Shown here piece after piece: positions 10,260-23,400 of a stretch of DNA of 64,000 nt (positions within the stretch are counted from its first letter, which is position 1; every line of letters starts with the position of its first letter). Below the pieces are notes generated by a model, which was given only the letters and a program-made list of their open reading frames with translations, was not told where the DNA came from and made no database searches. The position numbers were made by a program, and so were the translations under genes. Location of the stretch: the NCBI GenBank assembly GCA_009192285.1, contig WBVU01000010.1, positions 1,672,111-1,736,110 of the forward strand. Reading direction: 5' to 3'. This DNA is from Morchella semilibera. Its lineage: Eukaryota > Ascomycota > Pezizomycetes > Pezizales > Morchellaceae.

Positions 10260-13200
10260 GACTGCTATTAGATACCCAAATTTTGACCGTGTTATTGTGA
10301 TTCCATTGCTTTGCCTCGGATCTAACATACTACGAGAAAAATTAATTCACCAAATGGCTCACTAGGATCCATAATATCTGAGAAGATTCTTTTTTAATCA
10401 ATGATTTCTTTATGTGGGAAGGTGAAATATCACCCGCCCCTGAGGCATGAAACCAATATTAAACTATAGTTATTGATCGTTCCTTGACTTCGGAATCATA
10501 GTAATGTTAGTTGATGATTTCCCTCTCGGGCCACATGAGTGGACCTTATTAGACCTGATCTTAATTTGACCTGCAGGTGCTAACTGTCAGAGCAATGTTG
10601 AATATTCAGAATGTGCCTCTAGTAATTTATGGGACAATCTGGAGATTCAAGCAGATCAAGGAATTTCCATTATTTTTTGGTCAGGTTGGTTCCAATCTCT
10701 ATCTCAAGTTTTTTCAGTGAGCATATAAGGAATCTTGGGCTTGATTGGTGAATCCGCAGTGATACCAAGTACAGGTTACCAAGATGCTGTCTCCACACAC
10801 ACACTTTATAATCTATGCTCGACATGATGGATGTTGTCTTTTGGACCAACGTAGCATACATAGGATGTTCTTCCCGAATTTGTATAGTAGGGGGGGCATG
10901 TGAAAAAATAAATCTGTCCTGTCTTTGCGAGGCTGGGGGGGGGGGGTATTAGTACTCATCTGTCAAAGGAGGATGAGCGATAACGAAATTGGCGGAGATA
11001 ACCCGCACATACAAAAATGCCCACGAGTTGTGTAACCTTGAGAACGTCCGAGCTCTTTGCCCTCTAGAGTAGGTACTCAACGGCTGTTGATACCTGATTC
11101 GAGGCAAGGCTTTTTCCGGGAAGCCTTCTACTGTCTGAGCGAGTTTCCACAGAAATCGAATTGGGCTAGAATAGGTACTCTATAGTTGATAAAGTGAGAT
11201 CTTGTGATCCGTAGGGTTGCACCAAACATTGTAATGTAGGAGTCAATAAGCAATCCCCCTACAGCTGGAAACTCGGGTATTCCGTTCAAAAGGGCGAACG
11301 GGTAAACTTTTAGGCAGCTGAGGGTAGATGAACTACATGTATGCTCTTACTAGTAAAGTATGTACCCGTTGGATGAAAATCGATACAGCTACAGTTGGTC
11401 TCTTGCATATTATGACCTCGGGAAATAAGCATCACTGTTGTAATTTTTGCATCAGCAAGTATGCCAATCAGTGCATCAGAACGCTAATGATGACTTCAGC
11501 AGGATTTCTGCTTGTTGTAAGTAGCTTTCCTGAGATGGCAAGAAAAGATATTGGTGACAAGTGCAGCTCCCCTTCCCTTACTCTAGACTACCAGCTACCA
11601 ACAGGCATCATCGCGTATGTATGTAACCTGACTGCTTTGTCAATCCTCTTGCGCCATCAGATGAATTTAGAACCGATCCCCGGAAGTTCCCAGCATATCA
11701 GGCATGATTAGCGTTTTTGTTGTTTTTGTGGGGTAGAGACGTTTCCCGATGATCATCGTAGGCCCCAGCGTCGCTTATGTATCCGATTAGCAACATCTCA
11801 ACGACGTCCTTCCTCGTCGCTCGATGATGCCATAACTCAGGTACGCGAGACCCTCAACGTACATACGCCGCGCTCACTTCCCGGTTTTCTGGATGGTAAA
11901 ATACCACCCGTGGCTACTATACTACATGTACCATTTCCGTTGCTTGCTTGCATCACCATTCTTTTAGGGGAGAGATAGTTATACTGAAATTGGAAAGGTT
12001 AGTTGCACTTTTTCGTTCTAAAAACTAGAAGATCCTGTGAGTTATTTATTTTTTGCCATAGCGGTAATGACTAATTGGCCATGAAGTAATCCTGGTGGCA
12101 GGTCGCCTGCTAGTTCGGAGGCGGGCTAAAAGAGGTTCTGTGGAAACACTCGGAGGAACACAGCGCGTTCTCTCGGAAACCTCCCCGGTGATCATCCGGA
12201 AAAACTTTCATGATCCATGCGAAAGTGGAAATCACTACCCGGGCTTATTTAATTACTAGGGAGCAGCTTAGAGGGGGAGAGGGGGGGAGAGGGGGGGGGG
12301 CGTATATTCCAATTCTACAGTTCACATACAGTAGCCAGTCTCTATGTACTTGCCAAATTTTTATCAATAGGACGGGGGTAGGTAATGGCTGTAGCAACCG
12401 AAGTCCTATTGATAAAAACTTGACTAGTAGTATGATATTTTAGCTCGACGAGTCAAGACTCTACACAGGGTGACTAATGATGAGGTGCAGAGACTTCAAT
12501 CTACCTTGTATTTGGATTTCGACGCCCCAAACACTTTAGAATTCCTATTAGTGATATGGAACAAAATGGTTCAAACTACACTGCACTGTTCTCCGGCTTA
12601 ATTGCCTCATGACTGCTGATACACATGTTGGATCTACAAATAATGATTGAGATAGGGACTGTGGATACCCCAATCCATTGATTGTTTGCCGGCAAGGGAG
12701 CTGGCATTACTAGAGTGATAACTTTTTGTTTGGGTGAATGCCCCAATGTTGAAGGAGTAACGGTGGTATGTAGCCTGTTTTGGAAACAGTAGCATAATTG
12801 TTTTTTAGGCCACTGCGCCGCAACCAAAACTCGAGTCCTAATACTAATTCCCTTGCTGTGATGCAGTGGTTAAAATAAACTATGTGTGTATTCAAGAGAG
12901 AGGCTTTAGTCCTTTCAGGAGTATATACTCTTCAATCCCGACCTAAAGAAAAACCAACACTGATCCACTATCCTTGTAGCTTTCCCCGGAGTGAGCATCT
13001 TATTTTGTGGGTTAGCCTACAGAATCTGGCGGGTCACTCACTCTTAAAGATCTTTCTCATATGGCCATAGAAATACTTGTCCGCGTCATCACTACGGCGA
13101 ACCTCTGTTTGTTTCAAACAAACCAGTGTTTCCTGGCTATCGGGTCCCTTTATATCTATACCATGGGTTGCGGTTCTGCGGACAGAAATTCCTGAGTTAT

Positions 13201-14276
13201 ACTGGTCTACATTGAAACAGAATAGGGTATGGGGTCCTTACTGCAAGGGTCCTTGCCTTCCTGCGAATCGGGGAGCCACAAAAAGGCACTACTAGGGTAG
13301 CAGAGCCTCGTGCACTTCTCCTTCTGGAAGCACGAAGAACTTCAATAACAACCACCTGACTGATGAATTGTTTGTCGTTATATTTGATTCATCATCTGGA
13401 GTCGATTTCTTCACCGCACCCTGATTGCCACCATTGGGCCACCCCTACCACCGGTCACGCAAGCATGGTAAGACAGTCCATGACGGGCATTCTTAGGGCA
13501 ACCGGAAAACGAGGGGAAAGATCCGGGGACAGCAAGGCAACTCAAGCGAGAACGGGGAATAGGCATGTCTGTAAATAGTTCTGGGAAACAAAGAGGGTGT
13601 GGCGGGATGAGCTCTGGATGAATACAACCTCTGGAACTCACTTTAATGTGGAAGTGCCAGCGAACACGTCATTCAAATCTAGAGCCTCTCAGGCAGATAT
13701 GTGAGTGAGAGGGATATGTGACGGGGCTAGAGGAAACGGAACGGGGAGGGGTAGAGGCGTGAAAATGTATGTATGTAGAAGGGAAATCATAATTACGCAC
13801 CGAAAGGGGGCGTAGTTATCTTTCTACAGACGCCTCTTTCAGGGCTTTGAAACCTCATGTTGTGGGAATGTGTTTTTTTTTTTTTGAGGCATCTTCGGTC
13901 GCACAATAATCAAAATTGTATCTCGACTTCTGTGGGGATCACCGACGCCCTTTTTGAAAAAATAATAAAAAGAGAGTGAGTTTCAATTGCTAAAGATGCT
14001 TCCAATGCCGAAAAGGAAACAATTTGATTCTGATATCCTTCTTTTAAACACTCCATATGCTGTGCTCTGCAAAGCTACACTGCGGCTGCAGTCTTGATAG
14101 TGGGGTTTTGATATGCCCCTCCTTCCCCGCTTAGATACTTGTCAACATCCATAAGGTAATCTTCCGTAGTTATTGATAGCGACAACAAGCATCAAAACCT
14201 TCAACACCACCTCAACCAAATTTAATTCATCCACCTCTAACCACCCCGAATATACCTCAGCTTATTCGACCCTAAC
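10260..14276. other. 4-kb intergenic region without recognisable genes
   Basis: No reading frame here looks like a protein. It contains TACATGTA at 11334 and 11933, a G-rich run at about 12271-12300, and a 16-bp perfect inverted repeat at 12358-12418. T-runs and AT-rich stretches near 13870 lie upstream of the E2 gene. Decayed coding DNA cannot be excluded. Confidence 0.45.
12358..12418. repeat. 16-bp perfect inverted repeat, 29-base loop
   Basis: The arm TTTTTATCAATAGGAC at 12358-12373 is exactly reverse-complemented at 12403-12418. Six further outer bases on each side mostly pair, giving about 20 of 22. The loop is 29 bases, the same as in the hairpin at 6016-6086, although the arms are unrelated. 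It may be a fold-back element or hairpin transcript. Function unknown. Confidence 0.8.
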
Positions 14277-15233
14277 ATGACTGCCTCCCCGCTTGCTTCT
14301 GCAAATCTACTGCGTAGGCAGCTCAAGGGGATGCAGTCCGACAAGGACCTCTCAAATATCAGTGTCGGTCTTGTCGATGATAACATCTACGAGTGGGAGG
14401 TTATGCTTATGATATCTGACGACTGCAAGTTCTACGGAGGTACACTGCTCTCAACATCTAGGCCTCGGCAGGGGGACTTTATACCTAACAGGAATTGTCG
14501 TTAGGTGGTTTCTTCCGGGCACGTCTGTCTTTCCCTATGGACTACCCACATAATCCCCCCCAGATGAAATTCGAAACGCCAATTTGGCACCCAAACAGTA
14601 TGTCTGTTAGAAATCTAGAACCTGCACCTCTTGTATATATTGACTGGCTCTGACGCTGTTAGTTTATCCGGACGGCAACGTCTGCATCTCTATCCTCCAC
14701 CCCCCTGAAGAAGACCAGTAAACATCACCCTTGCTTTTCACTTCCACGCATACACACATACACACATAAATCCCCTCCACTGACCTCCTAAAACCTCAAT
14801 GCCCCTCTCGTTTGTGATTGCGTAAAATGATGCCGCGTGGTATACTGATGATGTTCCCTCTTCGCAATTGTTACCCTGCAGATATGGATATGAGTCGGCC
14901 GCTGAGCGTTGGCTCCCTGTGCATACACCAGAGACAATATTGATATCAGTCATTTCTATGCTGAGTTCCCCTAATGACGAGAGTCCCGCCAACCTGGTAC
15001 GTGAAACCTCTGTGTAAATTTTAATTATTTTTCTTTTCTTGCCATCGTTTTGAAAAGAAGAAACAAAAATGAAACAAAAAGGAATTGGTCCAACGAGAGG
15101 CCAATGCATTAACCAGGTCGTAAACAATCTTACTGACGTCTTTCCACAGGAGGCAGCAAAGCAGTGGCGCGATGATCCCGTCGAGTTTAAGAAAAAGGCG
15201 AGGAAGTGCGTCAGGGATAGTCTAGAATGGTGA
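14277..15233 (+). CDS. ubc15: Ubiquitin-conjugating enzyme E2, Ubc15/UBE2G type
   Basis: E2 enzyme that carries ubiquitin as a thioester and passes it to a substrate with an E3 ligase. Exons 14277-14439, 14505-14597, 14663-14717, 14882-14996 and 15150-15233, giving 169 residues. The UBC fold covers nearly the whole protein. The HPN motif is at 83-85 and the catalytic Cys93 lies in [10 protein letters not shown]. After it comes the acidic insertion ([14 protein letters not shown]) that marks the Ubc7/UBE2G group. The [13 protein letters not shown] block and the N-terminal [12 protein letters not shown] resemble fission-yeast Ubc15 more than Ubc7, as does [12 protein letters not shown] see no transmembrane tail, so a soluble enzyme is expected. 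All splice phases agree. It converges with the next minus-strand gene. Confidence 0.95.
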
Positions 15234-16517
15234 AGAAAAGCAATTGTTCGCTTTTTAAGAAAGATAAAAAAATGACAAATATAATCTCTGTCCCGTTGTA
15301 TGTCTATGGCGCCTGAACAGGAAGGGGTGGTTGGCTGCTGAAGGACCGGTTGGAAGGCCGGTACTTTTCTGGTTGGCTAGTTGGATTGAGAGCCTGGTCA
15401 GGTTCTCTTGTGTATGTACTAGTACGATACAAAAATTTCTTCCCTTTTGCCAATAGTTTTGCGAATGATACCTGATCCATATTTTGCGATATGATACTCG
15501 ACGGGTACCTGTACCCCGTGAGCCTATTTATCTGGTTTTTAAGTCCGCATGGTTGCCCTCCACCCCTACTATCAAAAAAGTCCTACTGGCCATGGCTGCT
15601 TTTTTTTTCGTATCTGCCAAGAGCATAACCAATGCGTGGGACTCCAACCCTCCTCCGCATCGGTCTGCCCGGCTGTCTGCTGCAAGGTAATAACAATGCG
15701 CACGTAAGGCGGAGTCACTGTCCACGGTCAATTCAGTGTTGTGGTCCTATGGGGGCATAGCCGATGGCGGAGAGACTACCTTTACTTGTGGAGTCCCATG
15801 CGAAAGGGTCATGTGTTCAGCCGAAGAAAAAATCAATTCTCTCTCTCTCTCTCTTTTTTTTTTCTTCTCAGGACAAGGCTATTCTTCCAATCAGATTCTT
15901 TTCTTTTGAAGCTACATACATACAACCCCGATACCTGTGTGCCAGCTATCGCGAAAAATACACAATAACGGAGACTGAAAAAGAATATATATATATATAT
16001 ATCTCAAAAGCTGAATCTGGCCCGATTAGGGTCTCAAATTCCTAAAACTACAATAGACAATAGAATACCACTCAAAAAGGTTTTTTTCTCGCTCGACCAA
16101 GCGAATCCAACCGGCCAGACTCCAGAAGAAACAAAAAATGACGCCTGGCCTTTAAAAAGGCAATTTGACAAAGGGAATAAAAGCACACCGGCACACGAGA
16201 AGAAAAGAAGTAACCGAATACACCGATATGCCATAGAACAAGACGCCCCGTAGGTAAAGAAAACACATAAGAAAAGGAAGGGAAAAAGCCAGAGGGGAAA
16301 GGGGAAGAAAAAAAAAACAGAGGACCACCCTTCACCATAACATGAACCAAACAATGCCACACACCCACCCCCGTTCGTACCAAAAGAAAACCCTTCATTA
16401 AGCCGTAAAATGTTGAGGATGATGATATGTCGAAAAATGTATAATACTCAAATGTACTGCCAATCCCCAAAAACAATATTTTATACAGATGCAACCAATC
16501 TAATCGTACCAATCCCA
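15234..16517. other. Convergent 3' intergenic region
   Basis: This lies between the 3' ends of two converging genes and probably holds their untranslated regions. It contains a CT repeat running into a T-run (about 15839-15863) and a TA dinucleotide repeat (15984-16002). No gene is recognised. Confidence 0.5.
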
Positions 16518-18240
16518 TTACCACCCAGCTACATGGTATTCATGCAGCCCTTGATCAAAATAATGATTCCATGAGTTATTTTTGGAAGCATTGCCCTTTG
16601 AGACACTGGCTTTTGTGGAGGAAGCTGCCTTGCTCGAGCATTCGTTGACTTGTGGGAAGTCATTCAGCTTCGTGACATCATGTGCAGTGTGTCGTCGCTT
16701 GAGAACAGCAGTTGCAGTGGTATTCTTTTGTTGTCTCTCCCAAAGAAGGTGTCTTCGAAGAGATTCAGTCAACTCAGTGGCAAGCATGTTTCTACGAGTA
16801 GTACGAGGTGAAAGGGCAGGCGGGTGCATATTGCTGGTTGTCATGATAATTGGCTTTGCGCGGGTAATCTCGGCGGTTGGCTTAGCAGTGAGAGGGGATT
16901 CTCGCTGGAGCGAAGGAGCAAGAGATGGGCCGGAAGGTGAAGTGGTCCTTGACCTCAAAGCGGGGGTAGATCGCGAACCAGCATTGGCAAGAGCTGCAGC
17001 ACGCTTTGGCTCGTGAAGCATGGTGGATAGGAGAGAGCGTCTGGAAGTCAACATTTGTCGGCTCTCAACACGCTGGAACATTGTGTCCGGGTTGTAGCTT
17101 GAGTGAGCACTATCATCTGTAGATGACTCCCAATCCGATGAGTCCTCATCAATCGCACTCTCTGATATCACCTCCTCGTCCTCAGAGTAAACGTCGTCAT
17201 CTCTGAAAGTTCTTGTGATAACCTCAGATCTGAACGATGTCCTCTTTGTTCTCTTTAGCCCCTCAGAAAGCTTGCTCTTTCGCATGGGTGGGCCTTGTGT
17301 GAAGCTATCCTCAGAGTCGCTCTCATCATCGTCATAAGCAGATGAGGATGAGCCAATGATGAACATCGACTTCTTTTGAGCCTTCTTAGGCGCTGGCGAT
17401 GCCACCTTCTTAATAGGAGCAGCTGGCTCAGAAGTTAAGCATGCATTTGAGCGATTTGAGCGAACTGATACTGAAATATTCTGACCAGGTGTGAATCCAC
17501 GAACAATACTGTGGGCGCTAACACTCGTAGAGTATGAATCGGCAGATCCTACTGGTGTTGAATGGGCTGCTGGAAGAGCAGGTGTGCACATTGATTGTTC
17601 GGGCATTGTCTCCTGAGCTCCAACTTCTGTAGCAGTAACTAGAGGACGTTTTGAAATCCAATCATCGGCACTAGACTTGCTTTTATCCAGATCTTCCATC
17701 AACTTAACCAAATGCACTGGTGTCATGTGTTTCTCCTTGCCCCGGTAGCGCTCAGCTGAGTCAGTTCGCAGCAGACATGATCTTGACTTAATGTTGACAG
17801 CATCTGATCGTAGCTCGTAATCTGATGTGGCTGATTCGACACTTGAAGAGAGCTCTGGAACATCTGAGTATGTGTCGGAATCTTGTCTTCTGGGCTTCCG
17901 TGGAACTGTTGCAGTGGGAGCAGCAGCAGTGGCGGTTGTCTTGATAGGTGCAGCTGTCACAGTGGTCTCCTCGCAGCAAAAAGTCTCCCGATTCCACACC
18001 CTCCAACTAAGATTTTCTAGCCTCCTCCCATTCTCCAATGATTCCGCACATTTTGAGAAGACTAAGAGAAGAAGAAAAAACCATTGTCAGCACATTTTGA
18101 CACCGGAAATCGAGCAAAGATGATTGTTCCGCAAACTCACTTGTCCACATGCTGAAAAGATTGTCCACATTCCTGGGATCGACTTTGGCGATGTGGTTGA
18201 TGTCCAAAGACAGCATAGGGCTGGATAGTCGCGAAGGCAT
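16518..18240 (-). CDS. AreA GATA-like domain (DUF1752) and DUF3295-like fungal protein
   Basis: Fungal protein with an N-terminal nitrogen-regulatory GATA-like domain (PF08550/DUF1752 type) and a C-terminal DUF3295-like region. Exons 18240-18141 and 18061-16518, giving 547 residues. Joining across the 79-base intron gives the domain core VDNLFSMWTIFSKCAESLENG followed by RRLENLSWRVWNRETF at about residues 24-63. The middle is Ser/Pro-rich. A long acidic stretch (DDDESDSED and DEDSSDWESS) follows, then FQRVESRQMLTSRRSLLSTMLH. The C-terminal block TTRRNMLATELTESLRR with LLWERQQK and AVLKRRHTAHDV is the most conserved-looking part. There is no GATA zinc finger, so it is not itself a typical GATA factor. 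A role in nutrient or nitrogen signalling is a family-level inference. Its 5' side faces a very long intergenic region. Confidence 0.88.
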
Positions 18241-21200
18241 CTTCGCGAGTTGTACTATGTCGTTATATGGTGGATGTTGGTATTGGTGGTTTGAGGGAAA
18301 GTGATCGATAACGAATGACCGATGGTGATTGTGATTGTTGTTTTGTTGATTAGCGGTTGCTAGTGTGGTGGTAGTGCGTGATTGACTTCTTTATTGTTGG
18401 GGGTAATGATGGATATATATGTTCAGATTGAGGTGATGTTCCAACAACTGTACTCTTCCGATAACTTTGATGTTCGAATGTTGAGAGAAGTAAAAGGGCA
18501 CGGGTAGGGGGATAGCAATGGCTAAGTAGGCTGTTTAAGTTGGGCAGGATGCGAGGGGGGGTTATAGGTGTCGGCTGGGTTGTCCAACTGGGCTGGGGTG
18601 TGTGGATGTACATTAGCTCTGTGGGTTACGGGCTGGGGGAGGGATCGGATGGGGGGTGGGGACTGAGCGACACAGAGTGAGCGGGCAAGCGTGGAAGGAA
18701 GATGTGGGTCAGGTCTGAGACACCACTGGTACTGGGGCTTACCCGTCGGGCTTGCCTCGGGAGATTGGGGGCATTTGGGCTTAAGGTCAACCGGGGGTAC
18801 GGTTACTTGGACAAAGGACAAGAAGAAAAAAAAAACTCTTCCTTATTTTTCCTGTATTTTTTTTTTCGCCCTGTCTGGATGACATGCGAGGCAATGGTGA
18901 GCTTTTTGGGTGAGCCCACTCTACATACATACACATACATACTTCATACATCGACTTGGAGTCTCTATAGAACAAAGCCCCCATGTAGAAACCTACATGT
19001 ATTCCAATGCACGCATTATCTAAAATGAAAATAGCATATGGATGAATGGGGAAACCGAAGAAAAGAAGATTGTAAAGGGAATATATTCGTCCCCCTCCCT
19101 ATTTCTCTCTCCATCATAACTGGGACTAATGGAAAAAGCGCAAATGAAAATCATTAGGGGTGGTGGGTTGGCCGGATTCCTAACTTGTTTTCAGACGACT
19201 TCAATCAACGCAAGGAGTCGTTCTCTGTGGGGGTTTCTCTGTGTCCGGACACTTGTCCACTGAAATCTATTACTTTTACGCTGCCCGAAACAATTTTTTT
19301 AAACAAAAAACAAAAAAAATAAAGTCACGTTCACTTTGAATCTTTTTTTCTCAAATTATCACACTTTAGGTTTTTCCTCGCCCCTTGTCTCTAGTGATAC
19401 CTGGAATGTCACCCCCCCCCCCCCCTTAGGGCGACAGACACCGCCTCCGCTGACCCACCAAGGTCTTACACCTTTACTCACCCTCAGTAAGTACAATACA
19501 TACATGTACTTACGTATAACCCATAACCTGCTCCCAAGTTGTAAATTGGCCGGATAAAAGATGTGGGGTATGATACTTGCTTGTCTTGTGTCTCTCGCTC
19601 TCGAGCCCATCAGAACCCTACCTTTATCCAGAGTATGATGAGCAGCGAAGCCTGGCACTGGACAGAAGACATGATGCCGGGCTAATGGAACGCAGCATAG
19701 AGACCTTTCACCTGACACGGACGCAAGTAGGTACTCTACTCTACATCCTTCATACTCTGTAGAGTACCACCGCCCTTGCGCTGCGACCGTAACAGATCGC
19801 TGGGATAGCATCCCATGCCATGCTGTTCCCCCCAATTGGCCTTTCCTCCCATCATCATTATCCAATCCTCCACTACCCCCCCCCAGTAAACCACTCCTTC
19901 TAAACCCTTAGTCCTGCCACATTGGGCATCCCCCATCTCGGCACTTTCTCCTGCTTCAAGCTTCCTGAATGTTTGTACTCTGAATAGCAGTGGGTTTCGG
20001 AACCGCTCCCTGCACCCGGAATCATAACGTTCCAAGAACCGTTCATTTAAAGGGCGACTGTATTGTTCAAACAATTAAACAGTGATAGGGATAACAATAA
20101 TAATATCAATCTAACTACAGAGTATGAAAGCCCGGTCAAGTGTTGTATCGAATTCCCGAAATTCCCATGTATGGCACGCAGTATTGATCCCTCACACTCC
20201 TGTCAAAGAAACAAGCAGCCACCCCAATTTCTTGGTATACATATCAAAGGCTAAAGATCGCGAGGGAAACATCCATCTTATTCCTTTGTTTGCAAATAGC
20301 TATGGGTTTTAGATCACCTTCTGACAAAGTGGAAGCGTCAGACACAAAAGAAGCTCTCCACAGATTCGACATAAACACGATCAGCTGGCTGACCATCGAT
20401 TCGCTCACGCATTAAATCCTCGATTTCCCCACAATCACATCTATCATTCGCTTCGATGAATATCCTTTTTCTATTTTAATCAAAAAACAAAAACAATCCA
20501 ATTTCTGTTTCGTCCCCAGAAACTGTACCTATGACTGCGCGGTAGCGAAGAAGCAGGACCCTGTTGGGGTGAGAAGCGCCAGCTGGCCACCCTAGACCAC
20601 GTGCAGCCTATTCAGGGCGCAACGGTGCTCTCTAACCCAAAGAGGACGAGCTGCCCATCCTTTCACGATCGGCTGCTTCCGCCACAGAAGGTCTTGCTGG
20701 TTGCTCCTTTCGCACTACGACTCCTCCGGCCGGCAGCGAATTTTCCGACCAAAAATAAATCACACCAACGTATATCTCTCTACTCTACTCTAGCCTACGT
20801 ACCTAGCTGTAAGCCGTAGCTGTAGTGTACACTCTAAAGGATTAAAAGGGCTCTTCAACCACCACCCCCTTAAAGCTTCATCTTGTGAATATGTAGGTAG
20901 ATACCTATCTTATCTATCATTTGCTCCCATAAAGAGGGAAGCAGAAGCGTGTGGGAGCGATCAACGGCCGAGAACGCTCATACCACCCAACTACTCGTAT
21001 TATCAGAGCAGGTGGCGGTTTCAACTACGAGGACAGCAGCATCAGCACCAGAAGCAACACTGCCTCCGTGACTGACTGACTTCGCCGTTGGATAGTGGCC
21101 TATCTTTTTGCTAGTGAAGAATTGCTAATGTGCTAACAGATCTGGAGAAGGAAAGGTAAGGTTTCTTGTGCTCGACAGTCATCCGTCAGCGTTACTCCGG

Positions 21201-23189
21201 ACTTTTATTGAAGCTGCTTACCGAACATGCGGTAGTTCGTGACCAGCTGGACTAGGAAAAATAAACTACCGTCGTTGTCGTCGTCGCCGCTGCCCTCACC
21301 ACCTAGTATTATCACATACCAACTGCAACGTTGCACGTAATGCTGCTTCTTCCTTCACCCTGAACAGGTTCCACTTTTGTCATGAGGATCAGAATATTAC
21401 AGATGAATTCCCAAGGGTATGGATCCATGGGCAGTGGGGGAAGGAAAAGGCGTAAGGACAAATTATTGCAAAGGGTTCGTCTCGTCATCTGTAGGCATAT
21501 GGTACGTGTGGTATGGTTTACCCATCACATATTTTTGCTGTTATTAGTTTTTTTTGTCTTGTGTCCTGCTTGTCCAGAAAGAAAAAAAAAACCAAAAAAA
21601 GAGGAGCCAGCCCTGAAGAAGGAGAAGGGGTGAAGATGATAGCTAGTATTTGTTGGCGCTCGAACCTGATCACGTTCTGTGTACGCTATGTCCCATCTTT
21701 CGTTAGTTCTCCACGCGTGACAGACACCGACTATTACATTACCGCGGGGTTATCCGGTGTTCGAGCCGTTGATCCGCCAGTGGTGGTGGTGCACCACACT
21801 ACACACAGACACACATAGGAGAAACCGGGTGGCTTTCTGATTACAACAACGCTTCGAAAAAAAAAAAAAAAAAAAGGGCGTAGGGAGTAAAGGTAGGGGG
21901 GAACCTCCGATATCTCCCGGGATCGCTGCTGTGCGGCGCTCTCTAGTGCAGTAGCGGTGGCTCACGCACTCTTTGCTTTTTTCAAAAAATTTCAGCCTCT
22001 CTACCCCACTGTCCCGCTAACTTCCGTCTAGGCTAAATTGGTAGCTAGCAGAAGTTTGATCATTGCAATGGGATGGGTAAGGGGTTGATCACGTCAAGTC
22101 AGCAAGCAAGCTAAGAAAGCAGGGGTTGTTGATTGATTGGCCTTGGCAAGGCTTACCTTTGCAAACTATTACTACATTTGTTACATGCAACAGTTTCTGG
22201 GCTTGGTCGAGTGAAAGGGGAAGGTAGAGGGCCATGGGAAATGCCCACGTTTTTCGAACCGGGTTCACTTTCGTGGGGAAATAGGAGGGAAATCCTATGA
22301 TAAGACATAACCACTATCACCTATAGCGACCCAGTAAATTCCTAGGAATGGTTTGTTGAGACATGGGAGAGTCTGGAGGCGGCCAGGCAAGTCAAGGGTG
22401 GGCGTAGGCTAGCTATGTTTGGTTACTTTTTCATAAACCATGGTACTCTAGATACCACACTCTCTCTGTCACTCTCGCTCTTGTCTCCCTCCCTACCAGG
22501 CCTCGAGGGACAATATGTAACTCAATTTTCACCACGTGAGCATGTTTCCTTTGCCCTCTTTCTGAGAGACTGTGCTGAGTACTCAAGAATTCTGAGACCT
22601 CCCCCCACCCACCCCAGTTCCTCGGTCATATGGGAGGGGGGGAGGGATCTGGGTAGGTGTAATGTTTGTTTCGATCGCTTCCTCCAAGTGCCGAAGGAGG
22701 GAGTGGAAGTAGAGTAAGCAAGCACAGTGACGTCCTTCCGCAGTACCTCAATGTCTCACCGCGCCGCAAAAAAAAAAAGGGTCTTTATTGTTTGCTTTTT
22801 TGACAGCAGTGGCAGCCTCATAATCCATCATAGTCACACCTCACCTCACCTCACCTCACCTTACCGGAGACTTTACTACCTAGGGGCTGTCCGGTTTCAA
22901 GGTGGAAGGAAGTAAAGGGGCCCTTATTCTTCAGGACGCAGGTGGATACTGCAATTAAGAGACCAGAAACCCATTGACCTGGTCAGTCCCTTTCCCTTTC
23001 CCCCCGGCCTGGCTGGGTGGTCTGTAAATGGGGAGTGGAGCAAATTATTTCTCGGCGACCTTTTGGAGTGAAAATTTTTTTTTTTTTTTTGCATGTCCCA
23101 GCTACATAGCAAATGGGTTTATTTGGGAGTTGACGGTCCGAACTCAGTGTGTGCAATTTTAAAGGGTGTCACCAAGGCCTTCTAGAAGG

Positions 23190-23400
23190 TTTTTCTTTTC
23201 TTTTCTTTTCTTTTTCTTTTTTTCCCTCTCCTCCCGAGCGAACGCCCTTCTCATTTGAATTCAGGCTGAGTGTAAGCAAGTGGTGGATGGAAGAAACGAA
23301 AAAGAAGGTATCGTGAAATATTCCCCGCTGAAGCGTTGACGGCCCGCACCCTCCCTTCCCTTCCCTTCCTTCCCTTCCCTTCCTTTCCCTCCCTTCCCGG
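23190..23400. repeat. Polypyrimidine tracts (TTTTC and CCTTC repeats)
   Basis: Two stretches are almost pure pyrimidine on the plus strand: TTTTC units at about 23190-23226 and CCTTC units at 23343-23400. The second has mirror-like symmetry of the kind that can form triplex DNA. No gene overlaps it. Confidence 0.7.

Noticed and set aside
11328-11711. 127-codon plus-strand frame upstream of the E2 gene
   Set aside because: Composition looks random, no domain is visible, and there are no supporting splice signals.
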